Positions 35,057-42,000 of a stretch of 64,000 nucleotides of DNA are shown here, one piece after another. Under the pieces are notes generated by a model. It ran no database searches, had not been told where the DNA came from, and was given only the letters and a program-made list of their open reading frames with translations. A program made the position numbers and the translations under genes. The DNA comes from Modicisalibacter sp049808615 (GTDB lineage: Bacteria > Pseudomonadota > Gammaproteobacteria > Pseudomonadales > Halomonadaceae), in the NCBI RefSeq assembly GCF_049808615.1, contig NZ_JBNCAN010000013.1:52027-116026 (forward strand). Direction: 5' to 3'. The stretch's first letter is position 1. Each line of letters starts with the position of its first letter.

Positions 35057-35188
35057 TCAGCTGGCTGATTCCTGAATCTCTTCACCACCTCGTTCAATGT
35101 CTTCGCCGGCGCCTTTCAGTGTGTTGCATCCCGTCAGCAAACCTGCACTGATGATCAAGGTAAATGTCAGCATCAAAAGCTTTTTCAT
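35057..35188 (-). CDS. Entericidin-like lipoprotein (second gene)
   Basis: 43-residue lipoprotein of the entericidin EcnA/EcnB family. AAGGAGAAC lies just before the ATG at 35188. Signal MKKLLMLTFTLIISAGLLTGC with lipobox LLTGC (Cys21), then NTLKGAGEDIERGGEEIQES, the usual short amphipathic mature helix. In E. coli the pair acts as a bacteriolytic lipoprotein and its antidote under starvation control. A GC-rich terminator follows. The second copy lies upstream at 35303. Confidence 0.88.
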   Translation of the reverse strand: MKKLLMLTFTLIISAGLLTGCNTLKGAGEDIERGGEEIQESAS

Positions 35189-35302
35189 GATGTTCTCCTT
35201 AACGTTGAGTTGCTTCTGAGGAAATAAATTTGGTGGCTTGGCCACCTCATGAAGCCTAACAGGTGACGATTGGTTACGCACATTCAGGTCATCTACGCTT
35301 GT

Positions 35303-35428
35303 CTAGTCCGCCGCTTCTTCTATTTCCGATCCAACCTTGCTGAGATCCTCGCCAAATCCTCGCATGGTATTACATCCGGCAAGTGACACCAGCAGCACCA
35401 CAGCTGACAGCAGCAACAGATGTTTCAT
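35303..35428 (-). CDS. Entericidin-like lipoprotein (first gene)
   Basis: 41-residue lipoprotein. ATG at 35428 with AGGAGAA directly upstream. Signal MKHLLLLSAVVLLVSLAGC with lipobox SLAGC (Cys19), followed by NTMRGFGEDLSKVGSEIEE. The sequence parallels the gene at 35057 (CNTLKGAGEDIERGGEEIQ), so the two form an EcnA/EcnB-like pair 115 bp apart. Which is toxin-like and which antidote-like cannot be told from sequence. Confidence 0.85.
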   Translation of the reverse strand: MKHLLLLSAVVLLVSLAGCNTMRGFGEDLSKVGSEIEEAAD

Positions 35429-35548
35429 GTTCTTCTCCTGGTTCGAGAGTCGAGTCCGATAGGTTCAGTTATCTCGCAAGTATAGCGTCACGGCAAGCGC
35501 TACGAATATTCGATCTGGCATCCTCGGCAAGCAATAGGCGTTCGTTCG

Positions 35549-36295
35549 TCAAAAGAATATCAGCCGTGCGACGATGGCAGCGATGACCACGAGGGTCAGC
35601 CGCTTGACCCAGTAGGCGCCACGCGGGCCCATGTTGACCTTCACCGCCAGCCAGGCGCCACTCATGCTGCCCAGCGCCAGCAGCAAGCCATAGCCCCAGC
35701 GCACTTGATCGTTGATGACAAACAGCAACAGTGCCGGCAAGGTATAAATCAGGATGATGAACACCTTGAACACATTGACCTGGGCCAGGTCGATCTTGAG
35801 AAGCCGATAAAGCACGACGATGAAGAGCACCCCCACCCCAACCTGGATGAAACCGCCATATAGCCCGATAGCGAACATGGCGAGATAAACGCCCGGTGTC
35901 AGGCGCTCCGGGGTCAAAGCCCGGGTATCAAGCTTGGGCTGGGGCAGTAGCATCATGATCGAGGCGCCGATCATCGCAACGATCAATACCGCCTCGAACA
36001 GGGCATCCGAGACCTGCAGAGCCAGCCAGGCGCCGCTCAAGGAGCCAACAACCGCCGGGATCGACAGGCGCAGACTGATGGCGATTTCCCGAGCCCCGGC
36101 GCGAAAGAAGCTGCTCACCGCGCTCACGCTCTGCAGCACGATACTCACCCGATTGGTGCCGTTGGCTTCCTGGGCCGGCAACCCCAGAAACATCAACAAT
36201 GGCAGCGTCAGCATCGAGCCCCCGGCCGCCAACACATTGATGAAACCGGCGATGCCTCCTATCGTCACCAATGCAAGTGCCTCGAGCAGCGTCAT
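35549..36295 (-). CDS. TSUP-family permease (TauE/SafE type)
   Basis: 248-residue inner-membrane protein of the TauE/SafE sulfite-exporter-like family, with eight or so helices. The N-terminal repeat GGIAGFINVLAAGGSMLTLP (about 13-32) and the second-half repeat GLYGGFIQVGVGVLFIVV (about 138-155) are the family's duplicated motif. GAGAGGGAATG precedes the ATG at 36295. Substrates in the family include sulfite, sulfoacetate and other small organosulfur anions; the context gives no further hint. Confidence 0.9.
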   Translation of the reverse strand: MTLLEALALVTIGGIAGFINVLAAGGSMLTLPLLMFLGLPAQEANGTNRVSIVLQSVSAVSSFFRAGAREIAISLRLSIPAVVGSLSGAWLALQVSDALFEAVLIVAMIGASIMMLLPQPKLDTRALTPERLTPGVYLAMFAIGLYGGFIQVGVGVLFIVVLYRLLKIDLAQVNVFKVFIILIYTLPALLLFVINDQVRWGYGLLLALGSMSGAWLAVKVNMGPRGAYWVKRLTLVVIAAIVARLIFF

Positions 36296-36389
36296 TCCCT
36301 CTCCTTGTCGTCCATCGTTTTATTCATCTTTACAGCGCCTTGGATGATGACACCATCAATCCTTTCGAGATCACCACTGAGGGAGCCTT

Positions 36390-36815
36390 ATGAGCGACTT
36401 TACTCTTCATCCACGTTTGGCAGCGGACACCTATCAGTTGACCGATCTGCCCTTGTGTCAGGTGCGCCTGATGAACGATGCGCGCTTTCCCTGGTTGATA
36501 CTGATACCGCGCCGGGCCGCTATCCGCGAGGTTTATGAACTCGACGAGAACGATCAAGCGCGGCTATGGCAGGAAACTACGGTGCTGGGGCGTGGGATGC
36601 AACAATTGCTGGGTGGAGACAAGCTCAACCTGGCCACGCTGGGCAATCAGGTAGCGCAGTTGCATGTACACGTCATCTTGCGACGCCAGAACGACGAGGC
36701 CTGGCCCGCGCCGGTGTGGGGCATGGGCACGCCACAGGTCTATACCCAGGCCGCGCTGAACGAGATGCGTCATAGACTTCTCGCCTTGGCGACCTCCACT
36801 TTCAACGTCGGTTGA
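36390..36815 (+). CDS. HIT-domain protein (Ap4A hydrolase-like)
   Basis: 141-residue histidine-triad superfamily protein. The catalytic motif reads QLHVHVILRR (about 91-100): the first His of HxHxHxx is Gln, as is normal for this bacterial branch (LNLATLGNQVAQLHVHVI), while the last two His are kept. The N-terminal LCQVRLMNDARFPWLILIPRR (about 22-42, in two parts) is shared with gammaproteobacterial homologues. Predicted nucleotide hydrolase or nucleotidyltransferase acting on dinucleoside polyphosphates. GAGGGAGCCTT precedes the ATG. Convergent with the lipoprotein pair. Confidence 0.9.
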   Translation: MSDFTLHPRLAADTYQLTDLPLCQVRLMNDARFPWLILIPRRAAIREVYELDENDQARLWQETTVLGRGMQQLLGGDKLNLATLGNQVAQLHVHVILRRQNDEAWPAPVWGMGTPQVYTQAALNEMRHRLLALATSTFNVG

Positions 36816-36837
36816 AGGCCTCCAGGGGTGGGCTAAC

Positions 36838-37233
36838 TTACTGCGTGTCTTCCAAGCGCGAGGTGATCTCCACCAGCAAAGGATCGAAGCGATAGGGTTC
36901 GATGGCTTGGCCGCCCTGGCGCCCCGATAATGCCAGCCGCGTGCCTGTGGGGATCGTACTGGTGGACAACCGTACCTCATAGCCAGGGCGGGAGGCGTAC
37001 ACGGCATCGATGCGCCCCAGTTCGGCGTCGGCGAAGCGGATCACGAAGCCGCGTTCGACCAGCACCTCGAGTCCCGTGCTCAGCACGCGTTGGCTACTCG
37101 CTTGAAGCTCGATCTGACGCTCGGACAGCGTGCTCGGCGTGCTGGCGCAGGCCGTCAGCAAGACTGTCAGCAAGGTCATCAACAGGATGACCGGCAAGGC
37201 GTTGCACGACAGCATGCGGGTCATGGGTTTCAT
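36838..37233 (-). CDS. Small outer-membrane lipoprotein, unknown function (downstream gene)
   Basis: 131 residues from the ATG at 37233 (GGAGAG 8 bases upstream). Signal and lipobox MKPMTRMLSCNALPVILL... ending LLTAC (Cys near 30). The mature part has an alpha-beta pattern with GLEVLVERGFVIRFADAELGRIDAVYASR, echoed in the upstream protein as SLEARRYVIRHTDAQLGVVSAERS, so the two seem to share a domain. Start codon overlaps the upstream gene's stop (ATGA at 37230-37233). Family not recognised. Confidence 0.8.
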   Translation of the reverse strand: MKPMTRMLSCNALPVILLMTLLTVLLTACASTPSTLSERQIELQASSQRVLSTGLEVLVERGFVIRFADAELGRIDAVYASRPGYEVRLSTSTIPTGTRLALSGRQGGQAIEPYRFDPLLVEITSRLEDTQ

Positions 37234-37805
37234 TGCTGGCTCTCCAGGGCGCGCACTCGGGATTCGATGGAGGCGCTGAGTTCGCGACAGAAATCGCTGC
37301 GGTTCTGCGGACGAGAATCGACCACGTAGCCACCTGCATCCACGATACTCGCATCCCGGGTGATACTGACTTGCTGATCTTCGATGATCACCGACAGGCG
37401 TTCGATCTCTATCGGATCGTCCGCGTAGCCGCCACCGAAGCCACCGCCGAAACCAGTTCCGAACCCCACCGAGAATCCCGACCGCCGCCCTACGCTGCCC
37501 CATACCGAGCTGCCCCCGAGCAAGGGCCTATCTACGGCCCCCAAGCCCGGCTGGCGCGCACTGCGCTCGGCGCTGACAACACCCAGTTGAGCGTCCGTAT
37601 GGCGAATGACATAGCGGCGTGCCTCGAGGGACTCCACGGCAGCCCTGAGCCAAAGGTCTTGTGAGGCTTGATCGCTGCGTGACCAGGTGCAAGGCGCGGG
37701 TGTTGCCTCGACGTTGCGTGCCAAGGGATCCGGAGACGCCAGTGACTGACAGCCGGTCAGCACCAGCGCGATGAGGGGTAGCAATGAACGTGACAGCTGG
37801 CGCAT
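37230..37805 (-). CDS. Lipoprotein with glycine-rich linker, unknown function (upstream gene)
   Basis: 191 residues. Signal MRQLSRSLLPLIALVLTGC, lipobox VLTGC (Cys19). Residues about 50-85 match the core domain of the downstream lipoprotein; a Gly/Phe-rich stretch (SVGFGTGFGGGFGGGYADD, about 112-130) separates it from a second beta-rich part (IERLSVIIEDQQVSITRD). Overlaps the downstream gene by ATGA, so the two are made together and may form a complex on the outer membrane. No family recognised. Confidence 0.8.
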   Translation of the reverse strand: MRQLSRSLLPLIALVLTGCQSLASPDPLARNVEATPAPCTWSRSDQASQDLWLRAAVESLEARRYVIRHTDAQLGVVSAERSARQPGLGAVDRPLLGGSSVWGSVGRRSGFSVGFGTGFGGGFGGGYADDPIEIERLSVIIEDQQVSITRDASIVDAGGYVVDSRPQNRSDFCRELSASIESRVRALESQQ

Positions 37806-38068
37806 GGGTATTCCTCTGGGTTCATGGTGCGTTGCCAGACAACCGTTGCTCCCTCAAGCATAGTCGCAACCCGTGGCTGACAGGCCATCCTGATATTCCA
37901 CGTAATGTAGAACGAATCCGTGACGCAAGACACGATGAGTCGATGCCATCAACGATGCAACATAATGATAGCCAATTGCTATCAAACCAATGATTTAGAT
38001 TAGCTTTTTATTTAATAACGGATGCCCTATCGTCTCTTCAGACTTTAATTCATCCGAGGAGAATGATC
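37806..38068. other. Promoter region upstream of dps
   Basis: Holds the leader of the lipoprotein pair, then an increasingly AT-rich stretch ending in the dps ribosome site GAGGAG. Contains the ATAG-N7-CTAT element listed separately. Confidence 0.4.
37967..37983. promoter_or_regulatory. OxyR-like half site upstream of dps
   Basis: GATAGCCAATTGCTATC contains ATAG-N7-CTAT, the spacing of one OxyR recognition unit, 86 bp before the dps start. A second unit expected 7 bases further on is only weakly present. OxyR control of dps is established in E. coli; here it is inference. Confidence 0.4.
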
Positions 38069-38542
38069 ATGTCCGATACCAATGTCATTGGTTTGCACAC
38101 GAGTAGCGCCACGCAGTTGGCAGAAAAGCTCAATGTCCTGCTGGCCAACTATCAGATCTTTTACATGAACGTGCGCGGTTATCACTGGAACGTGAAGGGC
38201 CAGCAATTCTTTGAGCTACATGCCAAGTTCGAAGAGCTATATACGGATTTGCTGACCAAGGTCGATGAAGTTGCAGAACGCATCCTGACCTTGGGCTACG
38301 AGCCATTGCACGCCTACAGCGACTATGCGCAGAACGCCTCGATCAAGGAAGACAAGCACGTTCATCAAGGCCAAGCCTGCGTACGCGGCATCCTATCGGG
38401 CTATCAGGTATTGATTGAATTGCAGCGTGAGATCTTGAGCCTGGCGTCCGACGCCGATGACGAAGGCACCGCCTCCTTGGCTGGTGATTACATTCGTGAG
38501 CAGGAAAAGACCGTGTGGATGCTCAACGCCTATCTGGGTTGA
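38069..38542 (+). CDS. dps: Dps-family DNA-protecting ferritin-like protein
   Basis: 157 residues from the ATG at 38069 (GAGGAG at a proper 8-base distance; the ATG two codons earlier is too close to it). The inter-subunit ferroxidase residues have exact family spacing: His39 (VRGYHWNVKG), His51, Asp66 and Glu70. The protein should form a dodecamer that oxidises and stores iron with hydrogen peroxide and may shield DNA. Short N-terminal tail (MSDTNVIGLH) with no basic residues, so direct DNA binding is less certain. A possible OxyR element lies upstream. Confidence 0.93.
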   Translation: MSDTNVIGLHTSSATQLAEKLNVLLANYQIFYMNVRGYHWNVKGQQFFELHAKFEELYTDLLTKVDEVAERILTLGYEPLHAYSDYAQNASIKEDKHVHQGQACVRGILSGYQVLIELQREILSLASDADDEGTASLAGDYIREQEKTVWMLNAYLG

Positions 38543-38696
38543 GTCGGTGCGGGACTAACTGGGCCGGTAGCCTACATTTTGAAACACACCCGGCCTTGTA
38601 CTCGCCCATAGGTGGCCCAACTTCTATTCGAGTGACACGTGGAACATAGTGCCACATTTTCTTTTTTGTTAGGCAATGTGCCGCAAGGAGGTAGCC

Positions 38697-39260
38697 ATGA
38701 GCCAGCAACTTTCAGGTAAACGCGTCGCCATTCTCGCCACCCACGGTTTCGAGGAATCCGAACTGTCGGTGCCGAAGTCCAAGCTGGACAACCAAGGCAT
38801 CACCGTGCATGTCATCGCACCTGATGCCAAGGGCATTCGTGCCTGGGCGGAAACCGACTGGGGCGAGACCTACGACGTCGACAAGAGTCTCGATGAGGCG
38901 GATTCCACCGATTATCACGCCCTTGTACTTCCGGGCGGTTTGTTCAACCCGGACACGCTGCGCCAGAATGACAAGGCGTTGGACTTTGTGCGCCATTTCT
39001 TTGAAGCCGGCAAGCCCGTGGGCGCCATTTGTCACGCACCCTGGATTCTGATCAATGCGGGTGTCGTCGATGGTCGCAAGATGACCTCTTTCCCGTCTGT
39101 TTCTCAGGATCTGAAGAATGCGGGCGCCAACTGGGTCGATGAAGAAGTCGTCGTCGACAGTGGCCTGGTCACCAGCCGCAAGCCGAGTGATCTGGATGCG
39201 TTCTGCCACAAGCTGGTTGAAGAAATTAGCGAAGGACGCCACTCCGACCAGCACAGCTGA
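38697..39260 (+). CDS. DJ-1/PfpI-superfamily protein (YhbO/Gsp18 type)
   Basis: 187-residue class I glutamine amidotransferase-like protein. AAGGAGGTAGCC sits directly before the ATG at 38697. Nucleophile Cys112 in GAICHAPWIL, followed by His113; the acidic partner is within ATHGFEESELSVP (Glu near 19-20). Members act as general-stress proteins with glyoxalase or deglycase-like activity. Next to dps, fitting an oxidative or carbonyl stress context. A strong terminator follows at 39284. Confidence 0.93.
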   Translation: MSQQLSGKRVAILATHGFEESELSVPKSKLDNQGITVHVIAPDAKGIRAWAETDWGETYDVDKSLDEADSTDYHALVLPGGLFNPDTLRQNDKALDFVRHFFEAGKPVGAICHAPWILINAGVVDGRKMTSFPSVSQDLKNAGANWVDEEVVVDSGLVTSRKPSDLDAFCHKLVEEISEGRHSDQHS

Positions 39261-39283
39261 TACGCTAACGTTCTTCCCGTTTT

Positions 39284-39313
39284 CGCCTGTCTCCTCAGAA
39301 GACAGGCGTTTTT
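39284..39313 (+). terminator. Rho-independent terminator after the DJ-1/PfpI gene
   Basis: CGCCTGTCT, 7-base loop, AGACAGGCG, followed by TTTTT. Perfect 9-bp stem and T-run, 24 bp after the stop codon. Confidence 0.9.
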
Positions 39314-39353
39314 GTGTATGCTTATTTAATTTCCGCCGGCCTCGGGAGACTCC

Positions 39354-40460
39354 ATGCCGCATACCCCCCGACCTATCAGTAAAGCACTGAGAAAACTCCT
39401 GCGTGTCGTGGCACGTCCCATGAAATCGGACAAGGGTCATGGCGGTATCGTGATCAACGCCTACCGAGGTTACGGCTCGCAAAGCGAAGTGTTTGTCATG
39501 GGGCGTGTGTTCCGCCAGTTACGCATCGGCATACCGGCGCCGGAAGGAACGCTGTATCGGGATATCGTCGACGTTTTCCGTCGCATGCTGCGCTGGGGGG
39601 TCAAGCACGTCGAGGTCACTCTCGAGCTGGGAGGCAACCGCAAGCGAGTCACAACCGATCGAGACGGCTACTTCGACATCCACATGAAGATCGAAGACGC
39701 ACTGTCCGTGGAACAAAGCTGGCACACCGGCACCCTCGATATCGTCATGCACGATGCCCGTACCGTGCGCGGCAACGTCGACATCTACATACCGCCGCCG
39801 AGCGTGGATCTGGTGGTGATCAGCGATATCGACGATACCGTGATGCACACCGGGGTCGCCAACAAGCTCAAGATGATGTATCGGCTTTTCTTCGAGAAAG
39901 CTCATCAACGTACCGCCTTTCCCGGTGTCGCCGACTTCTATCAAGCCCTGTTCGCGGGATCCGACGGTCAGCGTCGCCGCCCGTTACTCTACGTCTCACG
40001 AGGGCCCTGGAGCATCTACGAGGTGCTCGAGGAGTTCTTTCAGCGTAACCGCATCCCCGTTGGACCCATCCTTTTCCTGCGCGAATGGGGGCTAACGCTA
40101 CAGCGCCCCTTGCCGCGCAAGGCCGAAGATCACAAGTTGAGCTTGATCACGCAGATGCTGACCCTCTACGACGACCTGCCATTCGTGCTGATCGGCGATA
40201 GCGGCCAGCACGACCCGGAAACCTACGCACGCATCGTACACAATTACCCCGGCCGTATCCGGACGATCTACATTCGCAACGTCAACCATGACGCCGAGAG
40301 AGACGAAGCGATCGCCTGCCTGGCCCGGGAAGTCGAAAAGGATGGCTGTTCACTGCTGTTGGCCGCGGACAACGCCAGCATGGCGGAACACGCCTACGAG
40401 AAAGGGCTGATCTCCGAGGCCGGACTGCGCGCAGTGCAAAAGGCATTCGATAATCCTTGA
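39354..40460 (+). CDS. App1-like phosphatase-domain protein
   Basis: 368 residues with the phosphatidate phosphatase APP1 catalytic domain. The HAD-like DxDxT motif is VVISDIDDTVMHTG (Asp158, Asp160, Thr162); later motifs include LLYVSRGPWSIYEVLEEFF (about 206-224), the lysine in RKAEDHK (about 253-259) and FVLIGDSGQHDPETYA (about 277-292). The N-terminal 150 residues form a beta-rich domain with a degradable-loop look (EGTLYRDIVDVFRRML). In yeast APP1 dephosphorylates phosphatidate; bacterial role unknown. No signal peptide. CCTCGGGAGACTCC precedes the ATG. Confidence 0.9.
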   Translation: MPHTPRPISKALRKLLRVVARPMKSDKGHGGIVINAYRGYGSQSEVFVMGRVFRQLRIGIPAPEGTLYRDIVDVFRRMLRWGVKHVEVTLELGGNRKRVTTDRDGYFDIHMKIEDALSVEQSWHTGTLDIVMHDARTVRGNVDIYIPPPSVDLVVISDIDDTVMHTGVANKLKMMYRLFFEKAHQRTAFPGVADFYQALFAGSDGQRRRPLLYVSRGPWSIYEVLEEFFQRNRIPVGPILFLREWGLTLQRPLPRKAEDHKLSLITQMLTLYDDLPFVLIGDSGQHDPETYARIVHNYPGRIRTIYIRNVNHDAERDEAIACLAREVEKDGCSLLLAADNASMAEHAYEKGLISEAGLRAVQKAFDNP

Positions 40461-40465
40461 AAGAC

Positions 40466-41932
40466 TCAGTCGTTTACCTTCGCCAGCTCCTCGATCAACT
40501 CACGCAGCAAGCCCCAGAACTCCTCCACCGAGTCGATCTCGACGCGTTCATTCGGAGAATGCGCGCCGCGGATCTGCGGCCCGAAGGAGATCATCTCGAG
40601 GCCTGGGTACTTGCCGCCGAGAATGCCGCACTCGAGCCCTGCGTGGATGACCTTGACCTCGGGTTCAACGCCCAGGCGACGCTGATGCAGTTGGCGAAAG
40701 CGCAACAAAAGACTGCTATCCGGGTTCGGGTTCCAGCCCGGGTAGGCATTCTCGACCCGCGTATCGGCGCCGATCAGGCCGAACAGCGCACGAAAACGGT
40801 CCGCCAGGTCCCGAGTGGCGCTGTCGCGTAAGGAGCGCACCAGCGCACATAGTTCAAAACGTCCTTTTTCCAGAGACACGACGCCCAGATTGTTGGAGGT
40901 TTCCACCACGCCGGGCACCTCGACGCTCATGCGCTCCACGCCATAGGGCGCAGCATGCAACGCGGCGATCAGCAGTTGACTGGCGGCGTCTGTCAAGGCC
41001 TCGGCGGCGGAGGAAGTCACCGCTTCCAGGGAAAGTCTCAGACCGTCATCGACACCGGCCAGCTCGGCGGCGAACTCCTTTTGCAATTTGCTCAGGCGCG
41101 CTTGAGCGACCTCGGCCTCGTCTGCATCCAGCGCCAACGTCGCGAAGGCTTCCCGAGGCAAGGCATTACGCAGCGTGCCGCCATGGTAGTCGATCAATCG
41201 CGCCCCAAAGGGTTCCAGGGCACGCAGGACGCGTATCAACAAGCGGTTGGCATTGCCGCGCCCCTTGTGAATGTCGATACCCGAATGGCCGCCGACCAGA
41301 CCTGTCAATGTCAGGCGCCAGACACTCTCGTGCTCGTTAAGGGAGCTGGTCGGCAGATCGGCGGAGACCAGCACATCGGCGCCGCCGGCACAGCCGATAT
41401 AGACCTGTCCGCGATCCTCGGAATCGAGATTCAGCAGAAAACGACCCTGCAGCCAGTCTTCGGCCAGATTGAGAGCGCCACCCATGCCGGACTCTTCCTC
41501 CAGGGTGAACAGCGCCTCGATGGGGCCGTGACGCAGCGACTCGTCTTCCAGCACCGCCAGGGCCGCCGCCACACCCAAGCCGTTGTCGGCGCCCAGGGTC
41601 GTGCCCCGGGCCTGCAACCAGCCATCCTCGATATAGGTGTCGAGCGGGTCCTGGGTGAAGTCATGCGGATGATCCGCATTGGCCTGGGCGACCATGTCCA
41701 GATGGCCCTGCAGCACGACACCCGGGACCTGCTCACAACCCGGTGTGGCGGGTTTGCGAACCAGCAGATTGCCGACCTGATCGCGCTCATGAGTAAGACC
41801 GCGCTTCTCGGCCCACTTCTCGATCAGTGCCACCAGGGCAGCTTCCTGGCCAGAAGGCCGAGGCGTGTTGCATAGGGTCTGGAAATGGCGCCAGACGATA
41901 GCGGGCGCCAGATCGCATAGATGTTCGTTCAT
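40466..41932 (-). CDS. pepD: Aminoacyl-histidine dipeptidase
   Basis: Cytosolic M20C metallo-dipeptidase of 488 residues (E. coli PepD is 485). The ATG at 41932 is preceded by GAGAGAG; an upstream TTG at 41950 is less likely. Metal ligands: LQGHLDMV (His77, Asp79), LGADNGLG (Asp116), LEEESGMGG (Glu145/146 catalytic pair) and the LDSEDRG Asp. PRPSG near residue 25 is typical. Hydrolyses Xaa-His dipeptides such as carnosine and other unspecific dipeptides. Convergent with the App1 gene (5 bp between stops). Confidence 0.94.
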   Translation of the reverse strand: MNEHLCDLAPAIVWRHFQTLCNTPRPSGQEAALVALIEKWAEKRGLTHERDQVGNLLVRKPATPGCEQVPGVVLQGHLDMVAQANADHPHDFTQDPLDTYIEDGWLQARGTTLGADNGLGVAAALAVLEDESLRHGPIEALFTLEEESGMGGALNLAEDWLQGRFLLNLDSEDRGQVYIGCAGGADVLVSADLPTSSLNEHESVWRLTLTGLVGGHSGIDIHKGRGNANRLLIRVLRALEPFGARLIDYHGGTLRNALPREAFATLALDADEAEVAQARLSKLQKEFAAELAGVDDGLRLSLEAVTSSAAEALTDAASQLLIAALHAAPYGVERMSVEVPGVVETSNNLGVVSLEKGRFELCALVRSLRDSATRDLADRFRALFGLIGADTRVENAYPGWNPNPDSSLLLRFRQLHQRRLGVEPEVKVIHAGLECGILGGKYPGLEMISFGPQIRGAHSPNERVEIDSVEEFWGLLRELIEELAKVND

Positions 41933-42000
41933 GAAAGCTCTCTCTATCAAACGTCATTCCATATTGCTCCAGGCTACACCCGAGCAACACCGATTCTCAT

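Noticed and set aside
40955..41875. 306-codon + strand frame opposite pepD
   Set aside because: Antisense shadow of pepD with no recognisable family and no leader.
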